A stretch of 22,808 nt of DNA from DASPKA01 sp035628335 (GCA_035628335.1 DASPKA010000032.1:1-22808); one strand, 5' to 3'. Positions 5,296 through 12,803 are shown, counted from the first letter of the stretch. Translations and numbers: made by a program. The notes: generated by a model from the letters alone, not told the origin.

Positions 5296-7679
5296 CATTT
5301 TGCAAGTAATGTCTTTGGAAGCGGTACTATGTCTCCAGGCTTCACTTTTTTTTGCAGAACTAAGTCAGCTATGTATGTTTCCACGGAGTCCTGTAGAATT
5401 CGTTTTAACGGACGCGCGCCATACTCCGGACTGTAGCCTTGCTTGGTCCAAAGGTCTATGAATCCAGGCTCTGGTTTTATAGTTATACCATGTTGGTTTT
5501 TAAGCGCTTTAGCTAAAGATATCAGTGAGATTTCAGCCACCTGTCTAAGTTCGTTTTGGCTTAGTGGAGTATATACCACTATATCATCAAACCTATTGAG
5601 CAACTCAGGGCGGAATGCTCCAGATACTTTTATAATCTCCTTAACCTGGGTCTGGAAGTCTTCATCGAGTGTGTTTTGGGTAGTTAGTGTTTGGATTTCA
5701 GCAGCACCAACGTTAGAGGTGCAGACAATAATAGTATTATGGAAGTTTACGGTATTACCTTCATTGTCCGTTAGTCTGCCGTCGTCCAGCATTTGTAGTA
5801 ACAAGTCAAGTACACCACTATATGCTTTTTCAACTTCATCAAGCAAAATGAGTGAAAAAGGTTGTTGCTTAACAGCATTGACCAGGATTCCGGTGTTTGC
5901 ATCAATGAGCCGTGCAATAGCTTCTTGAGTTTGAAACTCTGACATATCGAAGCGCAGCATTTTAGACTCACCTCCAAAGTAGTTTCGAGCGAGACTCTTG
6001 CAGGTTTCGGTTTTACCTACTCCGGTAGGGCCGCAGAATAAGAAGCTGCCAATTGGCCTGTGTCCGGTACGAACCCCTGCTCGCGAACGTTTAAGCGCAG
6101 CAGCAAGCTGATGCAGAGCTTGTCTTTGTCCAATGACCTCTGCCATAAGTTTTTCTTCAAGGCCCAAGAGTTTGTCTGCGTCATTTTCCCCAGCAGTACC
6201 AAGCGGGACTTTAGCCGCCTCTCCCAGCACGGCTTCTGCTAACTCTCGTGTAATAGTTTTTGTGCCTGTGCTTACTGCACGGTTAAAAGCCTTTTCCACA
6301 AGTAATAACGTCTTTTCTGGGTTTGCCTTATCTGGCATGTACTCGTCACCGAGCTCTATGAGCTTTAGTACAGCAGGAATGGAGAGTGTGACGCCGCTTT
6401 GCGCAGAAAGCGGAGAAGCATAATCAAGCGCTGTAAATAAAGTACTATCAGGGCTGGCAGAAGAGAAATCTATTTCTGTAACATTGTTTAAGAGTGTTTC
6501 GTGTTTTTGTAAAATGTGTGTTTTGTGACTGGGGGTTGTGGTGAAGATGAGGCGCAAATTGCTTTTGATAAATTGTTCTAACACGTCACCTACATAGACT
6601 CCAGAAGTTTCGCTGTACAGCTTTTCTATGTGGTTTATGGCTATAAGTACATCACCTGCTGCTGCAGCTTCATATAGAAGTTGCTCGAGACGTTCCTTAT
6701 CTTCTGGGCGTGTGGTATATTCACCAGCTTCAAGTAGAAAAATACGTTTGTAGTTAAGTGGCTTTGGCAGCTTCCCTGCCCAGCTGCGCAGCGCGAGCAA
6801 CTCTATACAGGTTTCTTTGCCGGAACCGCTAGGTCCAACAAGCAGTGCATTTCCCGGCATGGTAGTAAGCGCATTTACCAGCAACTCAAATTGGCTTGCT
6901 ATCGCAGAAAGTTCGTGAGGCATGCTCGCTCGAGCAAACTCACCGGTTATTTCTTTTGCTGACTCGTCTAGTCCTAAAGTAAAACCACCGCTCCAGAGCT
7001 TGCCAATGCCTTGAATGTTTAGCAGCTTTTTTTCATCCAGTATCTTTGCCGCATCTATTTTCCGCCTGTCTTCTACGCGGGCTTCAAGTACAGCTGCAAT
7101 AAAGTCTTGTTCGCGAAGTTTTAGTGTCTGAAGGATTTCGTTAAAATTTGGCTCGCTTTTTAGAAAAGCAAAAAGTAAAACTTCAACTGTCACTGGCATT
7201 TGCAGCTCTTTTGAGATCGTGCTGGTCCAGCTTTCTGCCATGAAGCTCTCCATGCTTAACTCAGGTAGGTTATTAAGAAGTCCCTCCAGGGTCGAGGTAT
7301 CAACTTCAAGATTAGCAAAAAATTTACGAGCACGGCGAATGTTTACAACTACTTTCCAGAGTTCTTTTCCGTGTTGTCCTCGAAGCGAAAGCAAAAACCT
7401 CGTAGCTTCCAAGTCCAGCAGGCCTGGCTCTATGTCGAGCCTTGAATCAGCGTTAGTGCGTAAGTATTTTAGATAACTTTTATACACATATACTCCATAC
7501 CCAAATAAGCCAAAGCTTAGTGTGGTTGTCATTGCCCAGGGACTTGGGGTGATTTGGTTCCAAAAGAAAGCGAACAAAAACCCTAAGCTGGAGAGCAACA
7601 CAAAATCTCCGGCAACACCTTCAGAAACTACGTCAGTAGTTTTTATGTATTCGTAGTATTTACTTTGTTCTAACTTCAT
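5295..7679 (-). CDS. Membrane-anchored Clp-type AAA+ protein with degenerate D1
   Basis: 794 residues. Two probable membrane segments at ~27-40 and ~50-66; a Clp_N-like repeat at ~165-200 (VEVLLFAFLKSEP). D1 spans ~250-480 and D2 ~515-790. D2 is intact: Walker A GPTGVGKT (550-557), Walker B ILLDEVEK (611-618), arginine finger AFRPELLNRF (688-697), sensor 2 GARPLKR (754-760). D1 is not. Its Walker A reads GPSGSGKE, with Glu289 where Ser/Thr should bind Mg; Walker B reads AINHIE instead of hhDE; and the usual ERRF arginine region reads LLNNV. The D2 loop between SNVGAAEI and FRPELL shows no [LIV]G[FL] ClpP-docking tripeptide, and there is no M-domain insertion. Probably a membrane-tethered unfoldase or remodeller that works without ClpP. 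The start overlaps the upstream stop as ATGA. Confidence 0.93.
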   Translation of the reverse strand: MKLEQSKYYEYIKTTDVVSEGVAGDFVLLSSLGFLFAFFWNQITPSPWAMTTTLSFGLFGYGVYVYKSYLKYLRTNADSRLDIEPGLLDLEATRFLLSLRGQHGKELWKVVVNIRRARKFFANLEVDTSTLEGLLNNLPELSMESFMAESWTSTISKELQMPVTVEVLLFAFLKSEPNFNEILQTLKLREQDFIAAVLEARVEDRRKIDAAKILDEKKLLNIQGIGKLWSGGFTLGLDESAKEITGEFARASMPHELSAIASQFELLVNALTTMPGNALLVGPSGSGKETCIELLALRSWAGKLPKPLNYKRIFLLEAGEYTTRPEDKERLEQLLYEAAAAGDVLIAINHIEKLYSETSGVYVGDVLEQFIKSNLRLIFTTTPSHKTHILQKHETLLNNVTEIDFSSASPDSTLFTALDYASPLSAQSGVTLSIPAVLKLIELGDEYMPDKANPEKTLLLVEKAFNRAVSTGTKTITRELAEAVLGEAAKVPLGTAGENDADKLLGLEEKLMAEVIGQRQALHQLAAALKRSRAGVRTGHRPIGSFLFCGPTGVGKTETCKSLARNYFGGESKMLRFDMSEFQTQEAIARLIDANTGILVNAVKQQPFSLILLDEVEKAYSGVLDLLLQMLDDGRLTDNEGNTVNFHNTIIVCTSNVGAAEIQTLTTQNTLDEDFQTQVKEIIKVSGAFRPELLNRFDDIVVYTPLSQNELRQVAEISLISLAKALKNQHGITIKPEPGFIDLWTKQGYSPEYGARPLKRILQDSVETYIADLVLQKKVKPGDIVPLPKTLLAK

Positions 7680-8152
7680 TTATATAAATGCATTACCATA
7701 AGCGCGGCACATATGATAATAACTACAATTTGTGGAGCTATGCCCCAAAAGTCGGAGCGGTGTTTGTGAAATTTTTTTTCTAAAATCCCAAATGGCCAAG
7801 GACGGGGGAAGCCCCAGCGCCACTCCAGAAATACAAACAAGTCAGGAAACCAACCAAAGAACCCGCCCAAGAAAATAGTTGCTCTAAGTGTTGGGTCTGC
7901 AAACGCAAGGTACGACCATACCACAAAATTTCCGAGTAATGGTTCTAAGGACTTTATAGCTAACTCACGCTTGCTTTGCCCTCTGAGCCCCTTTATTCCT
8001 TTGTCCTTAACGCTCTGTATGGGGCGCTGTGCACGGTGAGGGATGAAGTCCATCACATAGTGAAGCAGAAATGAAAGTACCATAACCTTAACCGGGTCTC
8101 GTATAAACGTACCAATTACAACACCAGCCATTAAATGCGCTGAGGTAACCAT
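7676..8152 (-). CDS. Small integral membrane protein, YdjM/metal-dependent-hydrolase-like
   Basis: 158 residues with about four hydrophobic segments. The N-terminus carries His in MVTSAHLMAGVVIG, then FLLHYVMDFIPH, and later GWFPDLFVF; the HxxxD..PH pattern is typical of small membrane-bound putative metal-dependent hydrolases (YdjM/DUF457-like). The match is by pattern, so activity is unproven. It overlaps the Clp start by 4 bases (ATGA), so Clp translation is probably coupled to it, and it lies 19 bases after the previous gene of the same operon. No SD site is visible. It may be a membrane partner of the Clp protein. Confidence 0.75.
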   Translation of the reverse strand: MVTSAHLMAGVVIGTFIRDPVKVMVLSFLLHYVMDFIPHRAQRPIQSVKDKGIKGLRGQSKRELAIKSLEPLLGNFVVWSYLAFADPTLRATIFLGGFFGWFPDLFVFLEWRWGFPRPWPFGILEKKFHKHRSDFWGIAPQIVVIIICAALMVMHLYK

Positions 8153-8171
8153 ATAGTGATAATAGGAAAAG

Positions 8172-8534
8172 TTAAGATAGAGAACGAGCTGTCATCCATG
8201 CGAGTAGTACGGGAAATGAGTACCAGAGCAGAATGAAGAGAATCGCAACTAATACAGTAGCGCACACGCTAAGGAAGCCAGTAATTAACACCACACTTCT
8301 GACAATAGCGCCAATAAGTCTGGAAGCAAGATTCCAGCCCCAAATGGAGAGAAATTTTTCCAAGTCAAAACCACGCCCATACCCTTGAGTATCCTTATGC
8401 CACGCGTCAAACAGGTGACGGGGAAGATAGTCCAAGGAGTAAAGCCTGACAAAAAACAAAACCACCACTCGAGCGTCTTTTGCTATCTGAAGCGGATGTC
8501 CATAAAAAAACCAAGTTATGAGGTTTTGATTCAT
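8172..8534 (-). CDS. Conserved-looking small membrane protein, first gene of the Clp operon
   Basis: 120 residues. A polar N-terminal half contains LYSLDYLPRHLFDAWHKD and GYGRGFDLEKFL; two hydrophobic helices follow (about 67-105). I recall this YLxRHLFxxWH...GYGRGFD arrangement from other Patescibacteria proteins but know no function. The ATG is preceded directly by the leader-repeat end GAAGAATCT rather than by an SD site at normal distance. It opens a three-gene minus-strand operon with the YdjM-like and Clp proteins. Confidence 0.75.
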   Translation of the reverse strand: MNQNLITWFFYGHPLQIAKDARVVVLFFVRLYSLDYLPRHLFDAWHKDTQGYGRGFDLEKFLSIWGWNLASRLIGAIVRSVVLITGFLSVCATVLVAILFILLWYSFPVLLAWMTARSLS

Positions 8535-8600
8535 AGATTCTTCGATATTCCCTCTCCGGCGATTGGCGGGAGAGGGTGCCCGAAGGGTGGGTGAGGTTAC
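8532..8600 (-). repeat. Leader repeat copy A, upstream of the Clp operon
   Basis: On the minus strand the order is ACCTCACCC, a small CCC-TTC-GGG hairpin, then CCCTCTCC / GGAGAGGG (arms 8569-8576 and 8550-8557) with loop CGCCAATCGCC, then GAAGAATCT directly joined to the ATG. Copy B before typA is nearly identical. It lies in the 5' leader predicted from the promoter at 8624-8632. Confidence 0.85.
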
Positions 8601-8623
8601 ATTTTGATTTAAAACCTACTAGT

Positions 8624-8632
8624 ATTATACCA
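8624..8632 (-). promoter_or_regulatory. Extended -10 promoter for the Clp operon
   Basis: Minus-strand TGGTATAAT: a perfect -10 hexamer with an upstream TGn. No good -35 is present. Predicted start near 8617, giving a leader of ~80 bases that contains leader repeat A. Confidence 0.55.
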
Positions 8633-8654
8633 CTATTTTCAATGAATTAAAGGA

Positions 8655-8680
8655 CGGCCCTTTGAAACGGCCCTTTGAAA
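8655..8680. repeat. 13-bp perfect tandem duplication
   Basis: CGGCCCTTTGAAA occurs twice head to tail (8655-8667 and 8668-8680). Confidence 0.9.
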
Positions 8681-8741
8681 ACCTTAAGCTTTATTACACC
8701 TACAGGCTTGAAATGGGGCTTACTAGTTAGCAGAGAACCAG

Positions 8742-8770
8742 AAAGGCAGTCCATCGCGGAACTGCCTTTT
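8742..8770. terminator. Hairpin terminator, probably for typA
   Basis: AAAGGCAGT (8742-8750) pairs perfectly with ACTGCCTTT (8761-8769) over a 10-base loop. A/T runs on both sides are modest. It lies downstream of typA on the minus strand and is the best termination candidate there. Confidence 0.65.
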
Positions 8771-8817
8771 AACTTATCTTTTCGCTCTCTTTCTTTGGGT
8801 TTGATTCAAAATCTTCC

Positions 8818-8849
8818 CCGCCGCACTGGCGGGTCCGCCGATGCGGCGG
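8818..8849. repeat. GC-rich REP-like palindrome after typA
   Basis: CCGCCGCA / TGCGGCGG arms (8818-8825, 8842-8849), with a second inner pairing GGCGG / CCGCC. Its high GC stands out from the surroundings. It lies just after the typA stop codon; there is no U-tract, so a REP-type repeat is more likely than a terminator. Confidence 0.7.
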
Positions 8850-8856
8850 ATTTCTC

Positions 8857-10701
8857 TCAGCGCTTTGAGCGTTTACGTTCGGTTTGATTTAAGATTTTTT
8901 TACGTATGCGAATGCTTTTTGGAGTGAATTCTACCAGTTCGTCGGGACCAACGTACTCGAGAGCAAAGTCCAACTCAACGTCTTTAGGGGGGGTTAAGAT
9001 TATTGCGTCATCCGCACCACTTGAGCGCATGTTGGTGAGTTTTTTCCCTTTGCATACATTCACTTCCAAGTCGTCATTGAGCGCGTTTTGTCCTACTACC
9101 ATGCCTTCATACACTTCAACGGCAGAGCCTATGAAAAGTACACCACGCTCTTGAGCATTATTGAGCCCATAAGAAGAAGAGGTGCCTGATTCAGACGCTA
9201 TTAAGCTGCCATGGTCGTTTGCGTGGGTGTCTATTTCGTGCACCGGACGGTAAGAGTCAAACAAGTTATTTATAACAGCAGTACCGCGTGTGCGAGTCAG
9301 CATGAGGTTCTTGAGACCAATTACGCCACGAGTGGGTATGAGGTACTCAGCATGTATGTCGTTTGCTTGGTTGGTTTCCATGTGAAGAAGCTCACCACCG
9401 CGTTTACTCACTTCTTGTATCATAGTGCCTTGGTATTCGTTTGGTATATCAACGGTTAGGTGTTCATACGGCTCGAGTTTTTGACCATTTTCTTCGTGGA
9501 AAATAACCTCTGGTTGGGAAACTTCTAATTCAAAGCCTTCACGACGCATAGTTTCAATTAAAATCCCCAAATGTAGCTCACCACGTCCAGAGACTAAAAA
9601 TTTGTCTCCACCTTCTGTGAAGTCTACTTGCAGTGCTACATTGGTTTCTAACTCTTTTGTTAAACGGTCGCGAATTTGCCGTGAAGTCACAAGCTTTCCT
9701 TCGCGTCCCGCAAACGGTGAGGTGTTCACGCCAAAGCTCATACGTACGGTCGGCGGCTCTACATGTACTGGTTCCAGCTGGACGGGGTTTGCAGGGTCAG
9801 TGAGTGTATCGCCAATATGTATGTCGTCAAACCCGGCGATGGCAACTATGTCTCCAGCCTCCGCCCCCTCAACATCTACTGGCTTCATACCAGAGTATTG
9901 CTGCAGGGAAGAAACTTTAGATGCCTTCTTTTCTCCTTTAGTGTTTATTTGTAAAAGGTTTTGACCTTTAGATATTTTCCCGGAAAGGATTTTTCCTACT
10001 CCCATACGACCCTTAAAATTGTCATACGCAAGCGCCATTACCAAAAGTGCAAACGGCGACTCAACTTCCACGTCTGGGGCAGGGATGTGTTCTAGGATTG
10101 TGTCCAGTACCGGAGTGATGTTGGTTTGTTCGTTGGGGAAGTAACCTCCAGCTTTTAAAGCGGAGAGAAGCTTTTCTACATCTAAATCAGCTACACCGTT
10201 TTTACCGCTTGCATAGATTATAGGGAAGTCTGTTTGTTCATCGGTGGCGCCTAAGGTAACAAACAGATCAAATGTTTTGTTTATAGTGTGGTCAACTTGA
10301 GCGTCCGGTTTGTCTACTTTATTTATGACCACTACTGCTTTATGACCAAGTTCTAAAGCTTTCTTTAAAACGAATTTTGTCTGAGGCATAGGACCTTCTT
10401 TGGCGTCAACCAAAAGCAGCACCCCATCAGCCATCTTCAGAGTTCTTTCAACTTCACCACCAAAATCTGCGTGCCCCGGGGTATCTACTATGTTAATCTT
10501 CACGCCTTTGTACTGCAATGAAGCATTTTTCGCGCGAATAGTGATCCCACGTTCCCGCTCCAGGTCCATGGAGTCCATTACCAAATCCCCACCGTCGTCC
10601 TTTACGGTTTGTGTTTGTTTAAGCAGCGCGTCTACAAGGGTAGTCTTGCCGTGGTCAACGTGGGCTATAATAGCTACATTTCTAATGTCAGTTCGTTTCA
10701 T
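8857..10701 (-). CDS. typA: Translational GTPase TypA/BipA
   Basis: 614 residues, the normal length. G1 AHVDHGKTT is near the N-terminus (NVAIIAHVDHGKTTLVDALL); G2 RGITI; G3 DTPGHADFGGEVER; G4 NKVDKPDA; then the EF-G-like domains and the TypA-specific C-terminal domain (GVIGLKNLMLTRTRGTAV, ending in RIRKKILNQTERKR). TypA is a ribosome-binding GTPase linked to ribosome assembly and growth under stress or cold. It stands alone on the minus strand with its own promoter, a ~100-base leader holding leader repeat B, and GAAGAATCT instead of an SD site before the ATG. Confidence 0.98.
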   Translation of the reverse strand: MKRTDIRNVAIIAHVDHGKTTLVDALLKQTQTVKDDGGDLVMDSMDLERERGITIRAKNASLQYKGVKINIVDTPGHADFGGEVERTLKMADGVLLLVDAKEGPMPQTKFVLKKALELGHKAVVVINKVDKPDAQVDHTINKTFDLFVTLGATDEQTDFPIIYASGKNGVADLDVEKLLSALKAGGYFPNEQTNITPVLDTILEHIPAPDVEVESPFALLVMALAYDNFKGRMGVGKILSGKISKGQNLLQINTKGEKKASKVSSLQQYSGMKPVDVEGAEAGDIVAIAGFDDIHIGDTLTDPANPVQLEPVHVEPPTVRMSFGVNTSPFAGREGKLVTSRQIRDRLTKELETNVALQVDFTEGGDKFLVSGRGELHLGILIETMRREGFELEVSQPEVIFHEENGQKLEPYEHLTVDIPNEYQGTMIQEVSKRGGELLHMETNQANDIHAEYLIPTRGVIGLKNLMLTRTRGTAVINNLFDSYRPVHEIDTHANDHGSLIASESGTSSSYGLNNAQERGVLFIGSAVEVYEGMVVGQNALNDDLEVNVCKGKKLTNMRSSGADDAIILTPPKDVELDFALEYVGPDELVEFTPKSIRIRKKILNQTERKRSKR

Positions 10702-10767
10702 AGATTCTTCAATTTTTCCCTCTCCGGCGATTGGCGGGAGAGGGTGCCGTAAGGGGCGGGTGAGGTC
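10699..10767 (-). repeat. Leader repeat copy B, upstream of typA
   Basis: Minus-strand order as in copy A: ACCTCACCC, a GCC...GGC region, then CCCTCTCC / GGAGAGGG with the same loop CGCCAATCGCC, then GAAGAATCT joined to the ATG. Compared with copy A, the hairpin core and both flanks are identical. Differences sit in the small upstream hairpin and in the short A/T linker. Confidence 0.85.
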
Positions 10768-10777
10768 AATAAAAAAT

Positions 10778-10795
10778 TGCTGACTTCCCGCAGCA
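10778..10795 (-). promoter_or_regulatory. Possible attenuator hairpin in the typA leader
   Basis: Minus-strand TGCTG / CAGCA stem (arms 10791-10795 and 10778-10782) with an 8-base loop, followed directly by ATTTTTTATT. It lies between the promoter and leader repeat B, so it could end transcription early. The stem is short. Confidence 0.35.
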
Positions 10796-10807
10796 TCAAT
10801 TAGTCAA

Positions 10808-10836
10808 ATTGTAATATAAAAATGACTCGGAGTCAA
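10808..10836 (-). promoter_or_regulatory. Promoter of typA
   Basis: Minus-strand -35 TTGACT (10836-10831), an exact 17-base spacer, -10 TACAAT (10813-10808). Predicted start near 10801, giving a leader of ~100 bases. Confidence 0.7.
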
Positions 10837-10842
10837 GTAAAG

Positions 10843-10870
10843 AAGCCACACAAGGTGGTATGTGTGGCTT
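10843..10870 (-). terminator. Terminator after the 126-residue gene
   Basis: Perfect 10-bp stem AAGCCACACA / TGTGTGGCTT (10843-10852, 10861-10870) with an 8-base loop, followed on the minus strand by CTTTACTT. The U-tract is imperfect. It ends 6 bases from the typA -35 box. Confidence 0.8.
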
Positions 10871-10877
10871 CATCAAG

Positions 10878-11258
10878 CTAGGCTGCGCGTTTGACAGCCT
10901 TATGTGCGACGTTTATAAGCACTTGGACAACTTTGGGTGCATTGTGTTTGCCATTTAGGCTTTTTTTGCCTGAACGTCTCACTTCTGCGGTAGGGCGTGC
11001 CACCCCAGCGGGCCAGTACTTACGAAGATAATAAGTCGACGCCCAATAGAGAGTATCTGACCACTTAGTTTTTATAGTAGCGCAAAGTTCACCATACGTT
11101 GCGCACTTTTGTGACGCCATTACTTTGCCAATGGCAGCTTGTAATGCCCTCGCTTCAAGCGAGTCTAGTTTGTTTGTATCCCGGTCAAGATCCGCAACTG
11201 TTACACATCGCCCTTTTGAGCGTGTCATTCCTATCTTTTGGGCTTTTCCGTCTTCCAT
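10878..11258 (-). CDS. Basic 126-residue protein of unknown function
   Basis: The start is fixed by AAAAAGGAG at good distance upstream of the ATG. The protein is Lys/Arg-rich (SKGRCVTVADLDRD, VRRSGKKSLNGKH, AHKAVKRAA) and has a central helical part with KWSDTLYWASTYYLRKYWPAG. No signal peptide or membrane segment. The charge would fit nucleic-acid or ribosome binding, but I know no family. It is a single-gene unit with its own promoter, a palindrome at the predicted transcription start and a perfect-stem terminator. Confidence 0.75.
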   Translation of the reverse strand: MEDGKAQKIGMTRSKGRCVTVADLDRDTNKLDSLEARALQAAIGKVMASQKCATYGELCATIKTKWSDTLYWASTYYLRKYWPAGVARPTAEVRRSGKKSLNGKHNAPKVVQVLINVAHKAVKRAA

Positions 11259-11288
11259 CCAAAATACTCCTTTTTGAAATATGTGTGT

Positions 11289-11304
11289 TCGTGCATTTGC
11301 ACGA
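11289..11304. promoter_or_regulatory. 16-bp palindrome at the transcription start (operator or 5' hairpin)
   Basis: TCGTGCA-TT-TGCACGA is a perfect inverted repeat. It begins at about +1 of the promoter at 11312-11340, where a repressor would block initiation or a 5' hairpin would stabilise the mRNA. Confidence 0.6.
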
Positions 11305-11311
11305 TGTGTAA

Positions 11312-11340
11312 ATTATTCCATTTTTTTATATAGTTGTCTA
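11312..11340 (-). promoter_or_regulatory. Promoter of the 126-residue gene
   Basis: Minus-strand TAGACA (11340-11335), a 17-base spacer and AATAAT (11317-11312) preceded by TGG (extended -10). Each hexamer matches consensus at five of six positions. Confidence 0.6.
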
Positions 11341-11362
11341 TAAAGCATGACGTAAGTTTACC

Positions 11363-11388
11363 AAAACTGCTCTCACAATGGAGAACAG
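11363..11388 (-). terminator. Terminator after the secreted repeat protein
   Basis: Minus-strand CTGTTCTC / GAGAGCAG stem (8 bp with one G-T pair; arms 11381-11388 and 11367-11374), followed by TTTT. Confidence 0.65.
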
Positions 11389-11408
11389 TATGTTGGTTTA
11401 TTTGTAAT

Positions 11409-12803
11409 TTAATTAGTTGGCACTGGGTTCACTTCACGTTTAAGCGAAGGGACGCAGAAATGGTTAAATCGTTTAGTAGACAATGTGTGAGTGCCAAACT
11501 GATTAAAGGTTTGGATTCGCCTGGTGTGTCCATCTTCTTTGCGAATATCATAACAGACTAGGTGATCTTCCGGATGTCGGATTTCTGCTTTTTCTATAGT
11601 AGCTGTGCCTGCTGCAGAGAAACCAGTGATGTGGATCTTGTAAGTCGGATTGCAGAGATACTTAGGTGCTGTCGCTAGAATATCATCAAACGGTAAGCCA
11701 GCAATCAGGCGGTCGAACTCGTCTTGCACACGAATGTTGCGGGTTACTTGAGGTCCATTCACGTCATAACACTTGAAATGATCAAGGTTCTTGGGGAAAC
11801 CGTAGTTTGTCAAGGTGTTATTTACTCTGACTTTTTCGGTCGGAACTGCTAGATAGGCAGGGCCACGAACATTAAGCGTTGCACCATTTGGCACAAATTG
11901 ATTTCTGACAAAGACTTGCCTTTGATTGAAGTTTTCGTTGAACAGAGAACGGATTTGGTACCAAGTGAGATGGTTAGCCCGGTCAAAGATGCCAAAATGG
12001 GCTCCGCCATGGATTTTTCTCGAGGTATTACAGAAGAAGTTTATGCGCCTGACTTCGTCGCGTTCAAATTTTTTGTCAGTCCTGCCGAACTGATCAAACA
12101 AGAATACTATGTCTTGCAGACTAGGTGATTCGAAGAGATCATAACACTTGAAGTGATCAAGTCGATACGGGGGATTGATCGGAGGGTTGGGTGACCATAC
12201 GAGTTTAACTAATCTGTAACCCGTATCTTGATTATTTGGTCCGAGCAGCTTTACAGCTGTGCTGCCGGTTCCGGTAAACATAAGTGATTCACCAGGCGCA
12301 GGCGGCCAGGTGGTGACAGTTCCGCTTATGCGCAGGTTAGCTTTTGAGCTGTTCAGATTTAAGGCTGGTAAGTCGAGCTCAATGAACACATCAAAGAAGC
12401 TGTTAGCTGTACCAGTTCCATACGGGGGCAAGTCGAGCGTGCCAGATGTTGTGTTGCTTGTTTCTTCAATTTCACCAAGGTGGCGTTGGCCTGGCTGTGG
12501 GCGGATTACTGCGCCATCGCCAGACAAATGTAAAGCCAGCAATTCGGTTGGTACTTGGTCAAGCCCATCATCGTCGGTATCACTCCCTGCTCCTGTAAGC
12601 TCGGTATTGACTTGTACTGTACTTGATCCAGTTAGAGCAAATACCTGGAGGTTGCCTTGTGGATCGGTAATGTGTAGTTCGCCTTGAGATTCAGGGAAAG
12701 TAAAGGTTTGGGCAGCTTGCGCAAGAGGTGCCAGACTCATTACAAAACCCGATATTAGCGCTGCTAGAGTAGCGCCAGCAATAAATTTATTTTTAATACT
12801 CAT
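11409..12803 (-). CDS. Secreted protein with four DHFKCYD repeats (DUF7450-like)
   Basis: 464 residues. A clear signal peptide (residues 1-30: KNK, then a hydrophobic core, then PLAQA-A). A DTDDDGLD stretch at 75-82 resembles a thrombospondin-type calcium site. Then four units of ~48 residues start at ~216, 277, 340 and 412. Each begins with DHFKCYD or a relative and ends with a FFCNT/YLCNPT/HFCVPS stretch, with a [DN][QE]F in the middle. Cys pairs are C220/C258, C345/C384 and C417/C450. Unit 2 (HLTWYQI ... YLAVPT) has lost both of its cysteines, which suggests they pair with each other. The repeat looks like the family I know as DUF7450; function unknown. Probably exported and surface-linked or free. 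No LPXTG or lipobox. No SD site found. Confidence 0.85.
   Translation of the reverse strand: MSIKNKFIAGATLAALISGFVMSLAPLAQAAQTFTFPESQGELHITDPQGNLQVFALTGSSTVQVNTELTGAGSDTDDDGLDQVPTELLALHLSGDGAVIRPQPGQRHLGEIEETSNTTSGTLDLPPYGTGTANSFFDVFIELDLPALNLNSSKANLRISGTVTTWPPAPGESLMFTGTGSTAVKLLGPNNQDTGYRLVKLVWSPNPPINPPYRLDHFKCYDLFESPSLQDIVFLFDQFGRTDKKFERDEVRRINFFCNTSRKIHGGAHFGIFDRANHLTWYQIRSLFNENFNQRQVFVRNQFVPNGATLNVRGPAYLAVPTEKVRVNNTLTNYGFPKNLDHFKCYDVNGPQVTRNIRVQDEFDRLIAGLPFDDILATAPKYLCNPTYKIHITGFSAAGTATIEKAEIRHPEDHLVCYDIRKEDGHTRRIQTFNQFGTHTLSTKRFNHFCVPSLKREVNPVPTN

Larger units (their letters stand above)
8601..8856. other. Gene-free spacer between the Clp operon and typA
   Basis: About 256 bases with no convincing coding region. 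It holds the Clp-operon promoter, a 13-bp tandem duplication, one terminator hairpin and one GC-rich palindrome, listed separately. The overlapping open frames show no SD site or recognisable product. Confidence 0.7.

Noticed and set aside
5443..7476. Several plus-strand open frames antisense to the Clp gene
   Set aside because: They mirror the codons of a firm AAA+ gene and contain Ser/Cys-rich translations typical of antisense shadows; no start signals.
8655..8680. The 13-bp tandem duplication as a regulatory site or attachment site
   Set aside because: Only two copies, no phage or integrase gene nearby and no symmetry; most likely a slippage event.
8675..8887. Plus-strand open frame of 70 codons in the Clp-typA spacer
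   Set aside because: It runs through a terminator stem and a REP-like palindrome and into the typA 3' end; no SD site and no family resemblance.
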